Assembly (NCBI GenBank): GCA_905203555.1
Contig: CAJKWK010000010.1
Span: 1-58,957, forward strand
Reading direction: 5' to 3'
From: an uncultured Lachnospiraceae bacterium
GTDB taxonomy: Bacteria > Bacillota > Clostridia > Lachnospirales > Lachnospiraceae
Length of the DNA stretch: 58,957 bases
Shown: positions 53,118 to 58,957 of the stretch, one piece after another
How positions within the stretch are numbered: position 1 is the first letter of the stretch
How the letters are laid out: every line of letters starts with the position of its first letter
Translations under genes and position numbers: made by a program
The notes under the pieces: model-generated
Told to the model about the DNA's origin: nothing
Database searches by the model: none
What the model saw: only the letters and a program-made list of their open reading frames with translations

Positions 53118-54016
53118 GTCTGATCCTCCTGTGCTTTTGGCATATATTTTTGTGTTCCGAAATCATACTGGTATGCCTGCATCCACTCTTCATTGTATGG
53201 AACCGCTCCATATTCGCTTGGTTTCAGGCGATTATAAACCATGAAGCAGTTTTTTTCATCTTCTGCCGGCTCCTTACTGATTGTGAACTGAATGGATTCT
53301 ACTTTTCTTCCTTTTTTCTTCTCCTGCCAATCCACATGAATGTCTGTAACGGCATTGATCGTCTCGATAGCTGGAATCAGATGTTTGCTTTTTAACTTTT
53401 TATATTCGTAATTTTCATTTTGTGTGATCAATTTTGCCAGTTCGCTGACTTTGTAATTCAAAATCCGCATATCCTGATACCTGCAGAAAAAGGGATATAA
53501 GAGCACTTCCGCAGTGGTATTTAAACGGTTTAAGTATTTTAATTTCACCACAGTAAAGTTCTCTTTTAAATCCCGGCCGAAATGATGGAAAAGTGCATTA
53601 CAAAACTGAACCCTGAGAATACCATCTTGAAAATCTGCTTCCACATACTGCAAGAATGCATAAGCAATATATTTATTCGCTTTCCCATCATGAATCTGCA
53701 GTGGTTTTGACATGATATCTTCCAGTGCTTTACAGATATACTTTGCCCGATGTGAAAAATTTCGGTTCTCATCCTGATAGTATCCCAACGCGTTTGTAAT
53801 TTCAGTTATGGGAACGGAGACTATATCGAATACTCCAGGTGTTACTGCATTGCATTTCCAAAGCAGATACATAAGCGCTTTATAAGAAATCGGACCGAGA
53901 AGTGTCCCTGTTGCATAACTGAGCCCAAATTTTGCAACGTCATTTGCTTCAAATAATTTACAATCTTTATCCGTTCCACCAACCGAAGCATGTGTTTTCT
54001 GCGTATATTTACTCAC
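53108..54016 (-). CDS. repB: Plasmid replication initiator, Rep_3 type
   Basis: The 302-residue protein fits Rep_3 initiators with two winged-helix domains: GTLLGPISYKALMYLLWKC and ITEITNALGYYQDENR in the first, then YKVSELAKLITQNENYEYK and YKKLKSKHLIPAIETINAV in the second. Such proteins bind iterons and load replication enzymes. The start is GTG (VSKYTQ), with GGGAGG seven bases upstream; an ATG ten codons earlier lies outside a good ribosome binding site. Iterons stand about 500 bases upstream. The stop overlaps the HipA-like gene by ten bases. Confidence 0.9.
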   Translation of the reverse strand: MSKYTQKTHASVGGTDKDCKLFEANDVAKFGLSYATGTLLGPISYKALMYLLWKCNAVTPGVFDIVSVPITEITNALGYYQDENRNFSHRAKYICKALEDIMSKPLQIHDGKANKYIAYAFLQYVEADFQDGILRVQFCNALFHHFGRDLKENFTVVKLKYLNRLNTTAEVLLYPFFCRYQDMRILNYKVSELAKLITQNENYEYKKLKSKHLIPAIETINAVTDIHVDWQEKKKGRKVESIQFTISKEPAEDEKNCFMVYNRLKPSEYGAVPYNEEWMQAYQYDFGTQKYMPKAQEDQTCI

Positions 54017-54043
54017 AATAAGACCTCCCGTCTGTTTGTATTC

Positions 54044-54051
54044 CAATTATG
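54044..54051 (-). promoter_or_regulatory. CATAATTG promoter motif of the rep operon
   Basis: CACATAATTGG on the minus strand, 30 bases before the GTG start; one base from the consensus. GTTGCGGATATG in the plus strand lies 63 bases further upstream. Confidence 0.5.
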
Positions 54052-54113
54052 TGTATTTTGAGAATGATATTGGTATTTTATCGCAGGAATACGCAGATAC
54101 AAAATTTCCGATC

Positions 54114-54125
54114 GTTGCGGATATG
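54114..54125 (-). promoter_or_regulatory. TATCCGCAAC motif upstream of rep
   Basis: CATATCCGCAAC on the minus strand. ATCTGCG and GATAAAATA follow at similar spacing to those near 48872. Confidence 0.4.
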
Positions 54126-54508
54126 AAAATTTCCGGATTTTTAATGCTGCAAAAAAGTTGCGGTTCTCCAACCGAAACAGCTTGCTGTTTCCAACAAATG
54201 GAAACTGAATCCGGTAGTGGACTGAACTCCGTTTAGATATTTCATAACCTTGAGGTTTGTTCGCTCTTCCAAAATGATGAATATTCATTCTTTTGAGGGC
54301 AATCCATTCAAGTGGAATAACTACCTATTTTGTACACACAAATTACTACTGGTTTTTAAAATGTTATGGTTTGTATTTAAGTTTTTTTCGTCAAAAAATG
54401 AATCGAGCCTTTTATAAAAACTGTTTATAATAACTGTTTACGGTAAAATTTTCAAAGTGCGAAAAAGCCAGTGTTTATGCGGCTTTGCGGGGTGTCGAAA
54501 ATTTGCGA

Positions 54509-54608
54509 ACGGTCCCCATTTTGACGCCAACGGTCCCCATTTTGACGCCAACGGTCCCCGTTTTGACGCCGAAAGGTCCCCGTTTTGACGCCGAAAGGTC
54601 CCGTTTCA
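54509..54608. repeat. Iterons: four direct repeats of 21-22 bp plus a partial fifth
   Basis: The unit is ACGGTCCCCATTTTGACGCC with one more base. Copies start at 54509, 54530 and 54551, then 54572 (22 bp, AAAGG variant), and a cut copy at 54594. CCAT in the first two becomes CCGT in the later copies. Spacing by one or two helical turns and the neighbouring Rep gene mark them as Rep-binding sites. Confidence 0.9.
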
Positions 54609-54643
54609 TGATATATATCTTCTTTGAAAAAGTATGTTTTCCC

Positions 54644-54687
54644 TTATCCGCAAAACCAAATGGAGATGCTCGTAATTTGCGGATATT
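54644..54687. repeat. Inverted pair of TTATCCGCAA sites
   Basis: TTATCCGCAAAA and TTTGCGGATATT stand 20 bases apart in opposite directions near the iterons. They match the intergenic motif seen upstream of several operons. Confidence 0.55.
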
Positions 54688-54714
54688 AAATTTTCATGTT
54701 TTTCAAGTAAAAAT

Positions 54715-54737
54715 GAGAACCTTACAAGTAGGCTCTC
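54715..54737 (-). terminator. Terminator overlapping the DUF2752 stop codon
   Basis: GAGAGCC, loop, GGTTCTC then ATTTTTAC on the minus strand; the stem includes the stop codon at 54722. Confidence 0.7.
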
Positions 54738-55129
54738 GTCAAATTTTTTATGAAAAAATTTGCAGTTAACAACGCAATAAATGCATAAAAATGCACTGGC
54801 CGCAGCATCAATTGTGAGGCATAAATACCTCGTTTATTTAACCAACTGGATGTGAGTAACATCCATTCTAGGAAAATCGTATATAGTACAATCGGATGAT
54901 AGCAAAAACTTTGAAAAAAGTGTCCCTGAAGCAATGCGATAACTGCTCTGGTACCTCCGCAGCCAGGACAATTGTAACCGGTCATCTCTTTAAAAATGCA
55001 GCCAGGAAACAAAGTTGTTAGGTTGATATTACATACAGATATTACCATTACACCAATTAGTTCCACTACCGCTACAATCATTGTGGCAAGATAAAATTGT
55101 TTTTGCGTGTTTAAGTCGAATGGTTTCAT
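54722..55129 (-). CDS. DUF2752 membrane protein (135 aa)
   Basis: The mark of the family is GYNCPGCGGTRAVIALLQG at about residues 50-68, with Cys-x-x-Cys and GGTRA. Four hydrophobic segments surround it (AVVELIGVMVISVCNI, CYHPIVLYTIFLEWML, and a C-terminal FYAFIALLTANFF). Function of the family is unknown. GGAGGGTAT stands just before the ATG. The unusual 45-bp spaced repeats lie upstream. Confidence 0.85.
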   Translation of the reverse strand: MKPFDLNTQKQFYLATMIVAVVELIGVMVISVCNINLTTLFPGCIFKEMTGYNCPGCGGTRAVIALLQGHFFQSFCYHPIVLYTIFLEWMLLTSSWLNKRGIYASQLMLRPVHFYAFIALLTANFFIKNLTRAYL

Positions 55130-55157
55130 ATACCCTCCTCTTTGTTTGTACAGGAAA

Positions 55158-55180
55158 AGGACGCCCTCTTGGAGCGTCCT
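55158..55180. terminator. Terminator-like hairpin upstream of DUF2752
   Basis: AGGACGCTCC, AAGA, GGGCGTCCT then TTTTCC on the minus strand, between the TM2 gene and the DUF2752 gene. Confidence 0.75.
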
Positions 55181-55201
55181 CTTCGTTGTGTTTTTCTTCT
55201 T

Positions 55202-55315
55202 GTTACCTTTTTAAAAGGAAAAACTATCATTGTCCGGTTCTTTCCTTGTTACCGATATAAAAGGAAAACTATTCGCTATTTTCATAGCCTTATTACCTTT
55301 TAAAAGGCATATTTC
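55202..55315. repeat. Three spaced copies of a TTACC...AAAAGG repeat
   Basis: Copies start near 55202, 55248 and 55292, at 46 and 44 base spacing. Each starts with TTACC, and has TTTAAAAGG or TATAAAAGG; the first two continue with AAAACTAT. The centres hold CCTTTTTAAAAGG-like inverted repeats, as would suit a dimeric protein. Confidence 0.55.
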
Positions 55316-55340
55316 CGAAATAAAAGGAAAGAAACACAAC

Positions 55341-55769
55341 TTAATCTTTCAATGGATTGCCCGCCCCATCCGTGTTTCTTTTGCCTGCCAGGATCATAAT
55401 TCCTTCGACCATCCCCCAGATTTCGATACCAAGAGTGCCGAAAGCAGTAATACCAAATGTGCAACATGATAGCAGCAGGCATACGGTGGAAACTACACAC
55501 TGAATGGTGGCTCTTTTGGTGTAGCCGAGATAAAAATTATGTATTCCGAATCCACCAAGGAAAATGCCAAGTAGTCCAGCTACCAGTTTTGATTTCGGTT
55601 CTGCCGGCGGTACAAACTGAAAACCGCAGCTCACGCAAACACTCGCATTTTCATTGACCTCTTTTCCACAATTTGGACAAAAAGAATGTCCGACATTTTT
55701 CTTCGCACCGCAGGATGTGCAAGTTTGTTCCTCATCACCCATCTCATGACCACAGTTTCTACAATACAT
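55341..55769 (-). CDS. Zinc-ribbon and TM2-domain membrane protein (142 aa)
   Basis: Two zinc-ribbon motifs begin the chain (CRNCGHEMGDEEQTCTSCG and FCPNCGKEVNENASVCVSCG). A TM2 domain follows with two membrane segments (KLVAGLLGIFLGGFGIHNFY and LLLSCCTFGITAFG). Family members are often of unknown function. AGGAGG stands before the ATG, and a CATAATTA motif lies 26 bases upstream. Confidence 0.9.
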   Translation of the reverse strand: MYCRNCGHEMGDEEQTCTSCGAKKNVGHSFCPNCGKEVNENASVCVSCGFQFVPPAEPKSKLVAGLLGIFLGGFGIHNFYLGYTKRATIQCVVSTVCLLLSCCTFGITAFGTLGIEIWGMVEGIMILAGKRNTDGAGNPLKD

Positions 55770-55792
55770 ATTAATGCCCTCCTATTTTTCTT

Positions 55793-55800
55793 TAATTATG
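55793..55800 (-). promoter_or_regulatory. CATAATTA promoter motif of the TM2 gene
   Basis: CCATAATTAAAG on the minus strand, 26 bases before the start at 55769. Confidence 0.6.
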
Positions 55801-55823
55801 GAATATGAAATGAAGAAAAACGC

Positions 55824-55853
55824 AAAAAAAAAGCCCATTGTATAGGCGGGCTT
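55824..55853 (-). terminator. Terminator of the O-antigen-ligase-like operon
   Basis: AAGCCCGCCT, loop, ATGGGCTT then a T-run on the minus strand, after the stop at 55872. Confidence 0.8.
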
Positions 55854-55871
55854 AATAGTATATTTTTTTGT

Positions 55872-57518
55872 TTAACTGTTTCCGTAGACACGTCCTGTTT
55901 CCGTTGTGCCAAGGAAAGCTGCCAGAATGATAATGTAAGGTTGTGTAATTGGTACCGAAATATTTACAAAAGAGGTTACCGTATATACAGCTATTGCGAC
56001 AGCCGCCGCTGACCTTAAGCTTGTGTTCGTTTTTATTCCATGTACAAGGCCGGATATCAAGAAGCCGTAATAAGACATCGCTCCAAGTACCCCTGTCGTG
56101 AACAGGTACTGAAGGAATTCATTATGTGGCGAATCAAATACTTGTCCGGTGATCGCCTTCATCTCATCGTACCGTAAATTCTTCATAACCATACCAAATG
56201 TTTCTGGTCCTGTTCCGATTAGAGTATCTTTTAGTGTAAAGTTCCCAAATTCCTCGATTGTAGCTCTCCAGATATAACCGCGGTGGCTGCCCCAAGAATC
56301 TGAGAAATGTAAAAACGGGCCAATGGCACTATTGAGTAAAACAGGATGATTTCGTAATGCAGCCACACCAAGAAATCCCATTGGGATAATTGTCACGATC
56401 AATCCTGCCCATATCTTTTTTGCGTAATCCGTTTGCCTGTTTGTAAATGCCGTACATATCATAATCCACAAAATACCCGCTATACATATAAATAGCATTG
56501 CTGTACGATCGTTGCATAATCTCAACAGGATACCGTCATTTGACTGTATGTATGGATTTTTAGTTCCGAGAGCCAGCCAACTGGAAGTTACCATTGCACC
56601 ACCAAATAAAGCACACAGATACGAATGACGCATGATTCTTATGGGGTTGTTCCATGTAAAGAAAGGAACCATAATGAAAAAAGCAATAATTGCCAACACC
56701 GCATTATCGGATCTTCCTGTGATTAATGCAACACATAATAGGAAAAAGGCTATTGGATACCAAAGTTCCCTGATCTTCCAATTGGTATCCTCACTGCATT
56801 TTTCTGATGCCATGATATAAAGTGTTCCTGCAATCGCCATAAAAATGCTCATGGCAGCCGTATAAGTATTGATGTTGCCATACGAAGACACAAAGATCCC
56901 TCGCTGTTCTTCTTTTACCAGATCTAGCCAATGGAATGGATCCATGCCAAGGAAGTTTGCAATCCCCCATAATGCAGAAATGACACCTCCAATTAAAAAT
57001 ACCTGCATCATTTTCAAAGTTGGTTTTGCATGGCGGCTGATAATAAAATATGCTGCTCCGTACAAAAACCATAAAAACATTCCCTGATACCGGCCCTCAT
57101 TTCCCCAGAATGCTTCGGTACGATATTGGGAAAAGAGCGTGGATAATGCAGAAATGAACAGGAAACAAAGCATGCATCGATCCATGGCAGTGTATGATGG
57201 TTTGTGCGAAGTAATATAGCTTCGTAATTCTGAGACAAAGGAATTTAACTGTCCGCTTTCCCGTATACACTCCAGCATGAGCATCACAAGTAACTTCAGA
57301 TACAAGAAGATAACGCAGACTACAAGTATCATGGTTGCAGTCGTAAAAAATGCAGTACGATCCCGCAGCAATCGGAAATACTGATCAGTCGCATAAAACG
57401 GAAACAGCAGCAGAATTACATAAATATAGAGAGTGGATACTTCTCTTAATGTTTTATCCGTTCCGTAACGCAAAAGAGCTCTTGTCGCGTTACTCAGGCA
57501 CGGTGTAGATTGCTTCAT
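55872..57518 (-). CDS. O-antigen ligase/Wzy-type polytopic membrane protein (548 aa)
   Basis: At least ten hydrophobic segments span the chain. A large loop near the C-terminus has HRGYIWRATIEEF, IGTGPETFGM and FDSPHNEFLQYLF, the motif set of O-antigen ligases and polysaccharide polymerases (RG.IW, GTGP and HNE). Such proteins move or join sugar chains at the outer face of the membrane. On this element it might modify glycans on surface proteins; this is inference. Its start overlaps the YopX-like stop by four bases. Confidence 0.85.
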   Translation of the reverse strand: MKQSTPCLSNATRALLRYGTDKTLREVSTLYIYVILLLFPFYATDQYFRLLRDRTAFFTTATMILVVCVIFLYLKLLVMLMLECIRESGQLNSFVSELRSYITSHKPSYTAMDRCMLCFLFISALSTLFSQYRTEAFWGNEGRYQGMFLWFLYGAAYFIISRHAKPTLKMMQVFLIGGVISALWGIANFLGMDPFHWLDLVKEEQRGIFVSSYGNINTYTAAMSIFMAIAGTLYIMASEKCSEDTNWKIRELWYPIAFFLLCVALITGRSDNAVLAIIAFFIMVPFFTWNNPIRIMRHSYLCALFGGAMVTSSWLALGTKNPYIQSNDGILLRLCNDRTAMLFICIAGILWIMICTAFTNRQTDYAKKIWAGLIVTIIPMGFLGVAALRNHPVLLNSAIGPFLHFSDSWGSHRGYIWRATIEEFGNFTLKDTLIGTGPETFGMVMKNLRYDEMKAITGQVFDSPHNEFLQYLFTTGVLGAMSYYGFLISGLVHGIKTNTSLRSAAAVAIAVYTVTSFVNISVPITQPYIIILAAFLGTTETGRVYGNS

Positions 57519-57979
57519 ATTGCATCCTCCCCTGTCTGAACCTGATCGTCTATGCTGTTCCCAATGATAAGAAGACTACAATTACCATTCTGATAAAACC
57601 ATGAATCCAAAGGTTTGTATTTTTCCTCCGATATATATTTTCCGTACCATCCGCTGTTATGCCAGACAATCTCAATCAGTTGATTATCTACTAAAGATCT
57701 GCAGATGTCGTGCTCAAAAATCTGTTTGTACTGACTGTCATTCCTTCCCGTATATTGGCACAATGTTTCCGGATCAATATCCATTTTGTAGTGTGGCATA
57801 GGTAATCCCCAATCGCAGCACCCAGAAAAGAGAAGATAATGGTGTTCATTTTTCTCACGTTCCGCTTCGCTGGCGATACAGAGTAACGTGTCCTGGCAGA
57901 ACCAATAATGCCCCGTTCGCCACCCTTCTCCATCCCTTCCTTTTGCCCGGTAAAGAGCACGTTCTGTTGTTGATGTCAT
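57515..57979 (-). CDS. YopX-like protein (154 aa)
   Basis: The pattern YRAKGRDGEGWRTGHYWF, then MDIDPETLCQYTGRND and FEHDICRSLV matches phage YopX-type proteins, where the end reads like IDPETVGQYTG...IFEGDI. Their function is unknown. CAGGAGG stands before the ATG. It is coupled by ATGA to the O-antigen-ligase-like gene. No CATAATTA precedes this pair, and an IscB element ends about 100 bases upstream. Confidence 0.75.
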   Translation of the reverse strand: MTSTTERALYRAKGRDGEGWRTGHYWFCQDTLLCIASEAEREKNEHHYLLFSGCCDWGLPMPHYKMDIDPETLCQYTGRNDSQYKQIFEHDICRSLVDNQLIEIVWHNSGWYGKYISEEKYKPLDSWFYQNGNCSLLIIGNSIDDQVQTGEDAI

Positions 57980-58079
57980 GAATTTTTCCTCCTGTGTTTG
58001 TTGAGAAGCCGCTTCAGCCTTTTGATTTTTCTTTGCAGTATTCTCTTGTTTTTCTTCACTGCTCTTTTATAAAATATTG

Positions 58080-58122
58080 GCGAGAAAACCGCGTAGCTTT
58101 AGATGCGCGGATGAATCGCCCT
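58080..58122 (-). mobile_element. Right end of the IscB (IS200/IS605-type) element
   Basis: On the minus strand after the IscB stop, GATTCATCCGCG, a hairpin built on CCGCG and CGCGG, then GGTTTTCTCGCC. It matches the layout of the remnant at 31011-31057 and resembles the palindromic ends used by IS605-type elements. Confidence 0.6.
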
Positions 58123-58126
58123 TATG

Positions 58127-58957
58127 TTACACATACACCAGTCCCTGATTGTGTCTCACGATTTGGACACTTCTGGCAGGAAAGTTTTTCTTATCGCACC
58201 CTGCGGCCCTGAAATATTGTCCTCCGGTTAATTGACCGGTCATAATGTATGTCTTCCCCCGATATACAAAAGCGGTTCCCGGCAGCAACCGATCTGGATT
58301 GTTATACCGTCTGGTACTCTTTTGAACCTGCAGCCTGGAACGCATCCAGTCTGCCTGTTGATGACCATGCTGCTCTGCCATTTTTTGATACCAATCTTCC
58401 AGGGAATCTGACTTCTGTTCCATCCGCTTCCGGCGGTTTGTGGCAACTTTTGTTCCATCAAGCCGGTAAACACGCTCGGTCTGGGATTTTATCCGTGCCC
58501 TGTCATGCCGCCGGAACTGGCGGATCTCAAAATGGGTTTTCGGGACATCGATCATCTTAGGCTCCTGTCCTACCACTGCAATGCAGTAGGCATCAATGTC
58601 ATGGTCCTTGTCGATCTGGTGTTCATCCCGGAACTGCTTGGTCTCCCATCCGGATACCAGACGGATATTTCCATGGAACTTCTTAGACAGAGCTTCTACG
58701 AGGTACGGAATGATCTGGTTCAGTACGGATAAAGCCCCATACTTTTTGTTTTGGCCTGTTTTCAAAGCCGCCAGCTTTTCTGTGGCGGTCTGGTCGGTAT
58801 GCACCAGCGTATGACATTTTTCGCATAAGCCGGCCATATTCGCCAGGGTGTTGCTTCCGCCCTTTGACCTGGGAACCAGGTGATGGTCATGTTCAATGGT
58901 ACGTTCGCCGCACAGAAGACATCTTCCATCCTGAAGGTCTTCCAGGGCCTCCCTGAT
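58127..58957 (-). CDS. iscB: IscB, RNA-guided HNH/RuvC nuclease of an IS200/IS605-type element, cut by the window edge
   Basis: The frame is open to the right edge, so the N-terminal PLMP/RuvC-I part lies outside; 276 codons are visible. An HNH domain stands at the edge: CLLCGERTIEHDHHLVPRS, then KGGSNTLANMAGLCEKCH. RuvC-III follows (KDHDIDAYCIAVVG). The C-terminal domain is basic and ends in RHNQGLVYV. IscB is the ancestor-type of Cas9 and uses an omega RNA encoded just upstream, here beyond the window. The HNH domain sets it apart from IsrB and TnpB. No transposase is seen in the window part. Confidence 0.9.
   Translation of the reverse strand: MREALEDLQDGRCLLCGERTIEHDHHLVPRSKGGSNTLANMAGLCEKCHTLVHTDQTATEKLAALKTGQNKKYGALSVLNQIIPYLVEALSKKFHGNIRLVSGWETKQFRDEHQIDKDHDIDAYCIAVVGQEPKMIDVPKTHFEIRQFRRHDRARIKSQTERVYRLDGTKVATNRRKRMEQKSDSLEDWYQKMAEQHGHQQADWMRSRLQVQKSTRRYNNPDRLLPGTAFVYRGKTYIMTGQLTGGQYFRAAGCDKKNFPARSVQIVRHNQGLVYV

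Larger units (their letters stand above)
54017..54721. other. Probable replication origin region, no genes
   Basis: A 705-bp stretch without a credible ORF. It has iterons (54509-54608), an AT-rich part at about 54300-54450 with two ACTGTTTA repeats, and TTATCCGCAA in inverted orientation (54644-54687). Confidence 0.75.

Noticed and set aside
54644..54687. TTATCCGCA as a DnaA box
   Set aside because: It differs by one base from the usual TTATCCACA and most copies lie upstream of genes far from the origin, so an operator role is at least as likely.

Overview
The window looks like about 59 kb of a large low-GC plasmid, or a plasmid-like conjugative element, from a gut Clostridia of Lachnospiraceae type. 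This rests on a DUF5688 protein, choline-binding-type surface repeats, a class B sortase, strong AGGAGG ribosome binding sites, and a Rep_3-type initiator beside iterons. No chromosomal housekeeping operon, tRNA or rRNA was seen. Nearly every gene is on the minus strand; the intron-encoded reverse transcriptase at the left edge and one gene at 19.2 kb are the exceptions.

Layout. 0-1.45 kb: 3' part of a group II intron (reverse transcriptase/maturase plus domains V and VI). 1.5-19 kb: surface and conjugation block with two giant secreted proteins (2188 and 1582 aa) carrying choline-binding-type repeats, a class B sortase with a small membrane partner, a VirD4/TraG coupling ATPase, a type I signal peptidase and a 520-aa unknown. 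19-26.4 kb: a plus-strand orphan gene, a cold-shock protein, an operon of a sigma-70-family factor with a choline-binding-type protein and a zinc-ribbon protein, and an operon ending in a Swiss-Army-Knife-type HAD protein. 26.5-33.8 kb: accessory operons with a macrodomain protein, a YhaM-like HD nuclease, DUF5688, a radical SAM enzyme and several small unknowns. 33.9-48.6 kb: flotillin, a bacterial PH-domain protein, an NlpC/P60 hydrolase, a secreted membrane protein and a 3571-aa Cna-B/SpaA adhesin with a sortase-type tail. 48.9-54.7 kb: replication block with a double-OB ssDNA-binding protein, a protein with three AP2/HNH-like units, an unknown, a HipA-like kinase, the Rep initiator and iterons. 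54.7-59 kb: DUF2752, zinc-ribbon/TM2, O-antigen-ligase-like and YopX-like genes, then an IscB (HNH/RuvC) gene cut by the right edge.

The most unusual feature is regulatory. The octamer CATAATTA, or a one- or two-base variant, sits upstream of almost every transcription unit at 17 sites. In each case it points the same way as the gene it precedes, including the one host-independent plus-strand gene. It resembles a sigma-70 -10 box with C in place of T at -12. The element encodes its own sigma factor, preceded by the same motif, and that factor has Gln at the position matching E. coli sigma-70 Thr440, a residue tied to recognition of base -12. This suggests a self-contained sigma factor and promoter regulon covering the replication, transfer, surface and accessory genes. 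A second shared intergenic motif (TATCCGCAA) occurs upstream of several of the same units.

All functional statements come from reading the sequence and from family knowledge; no database search was run.
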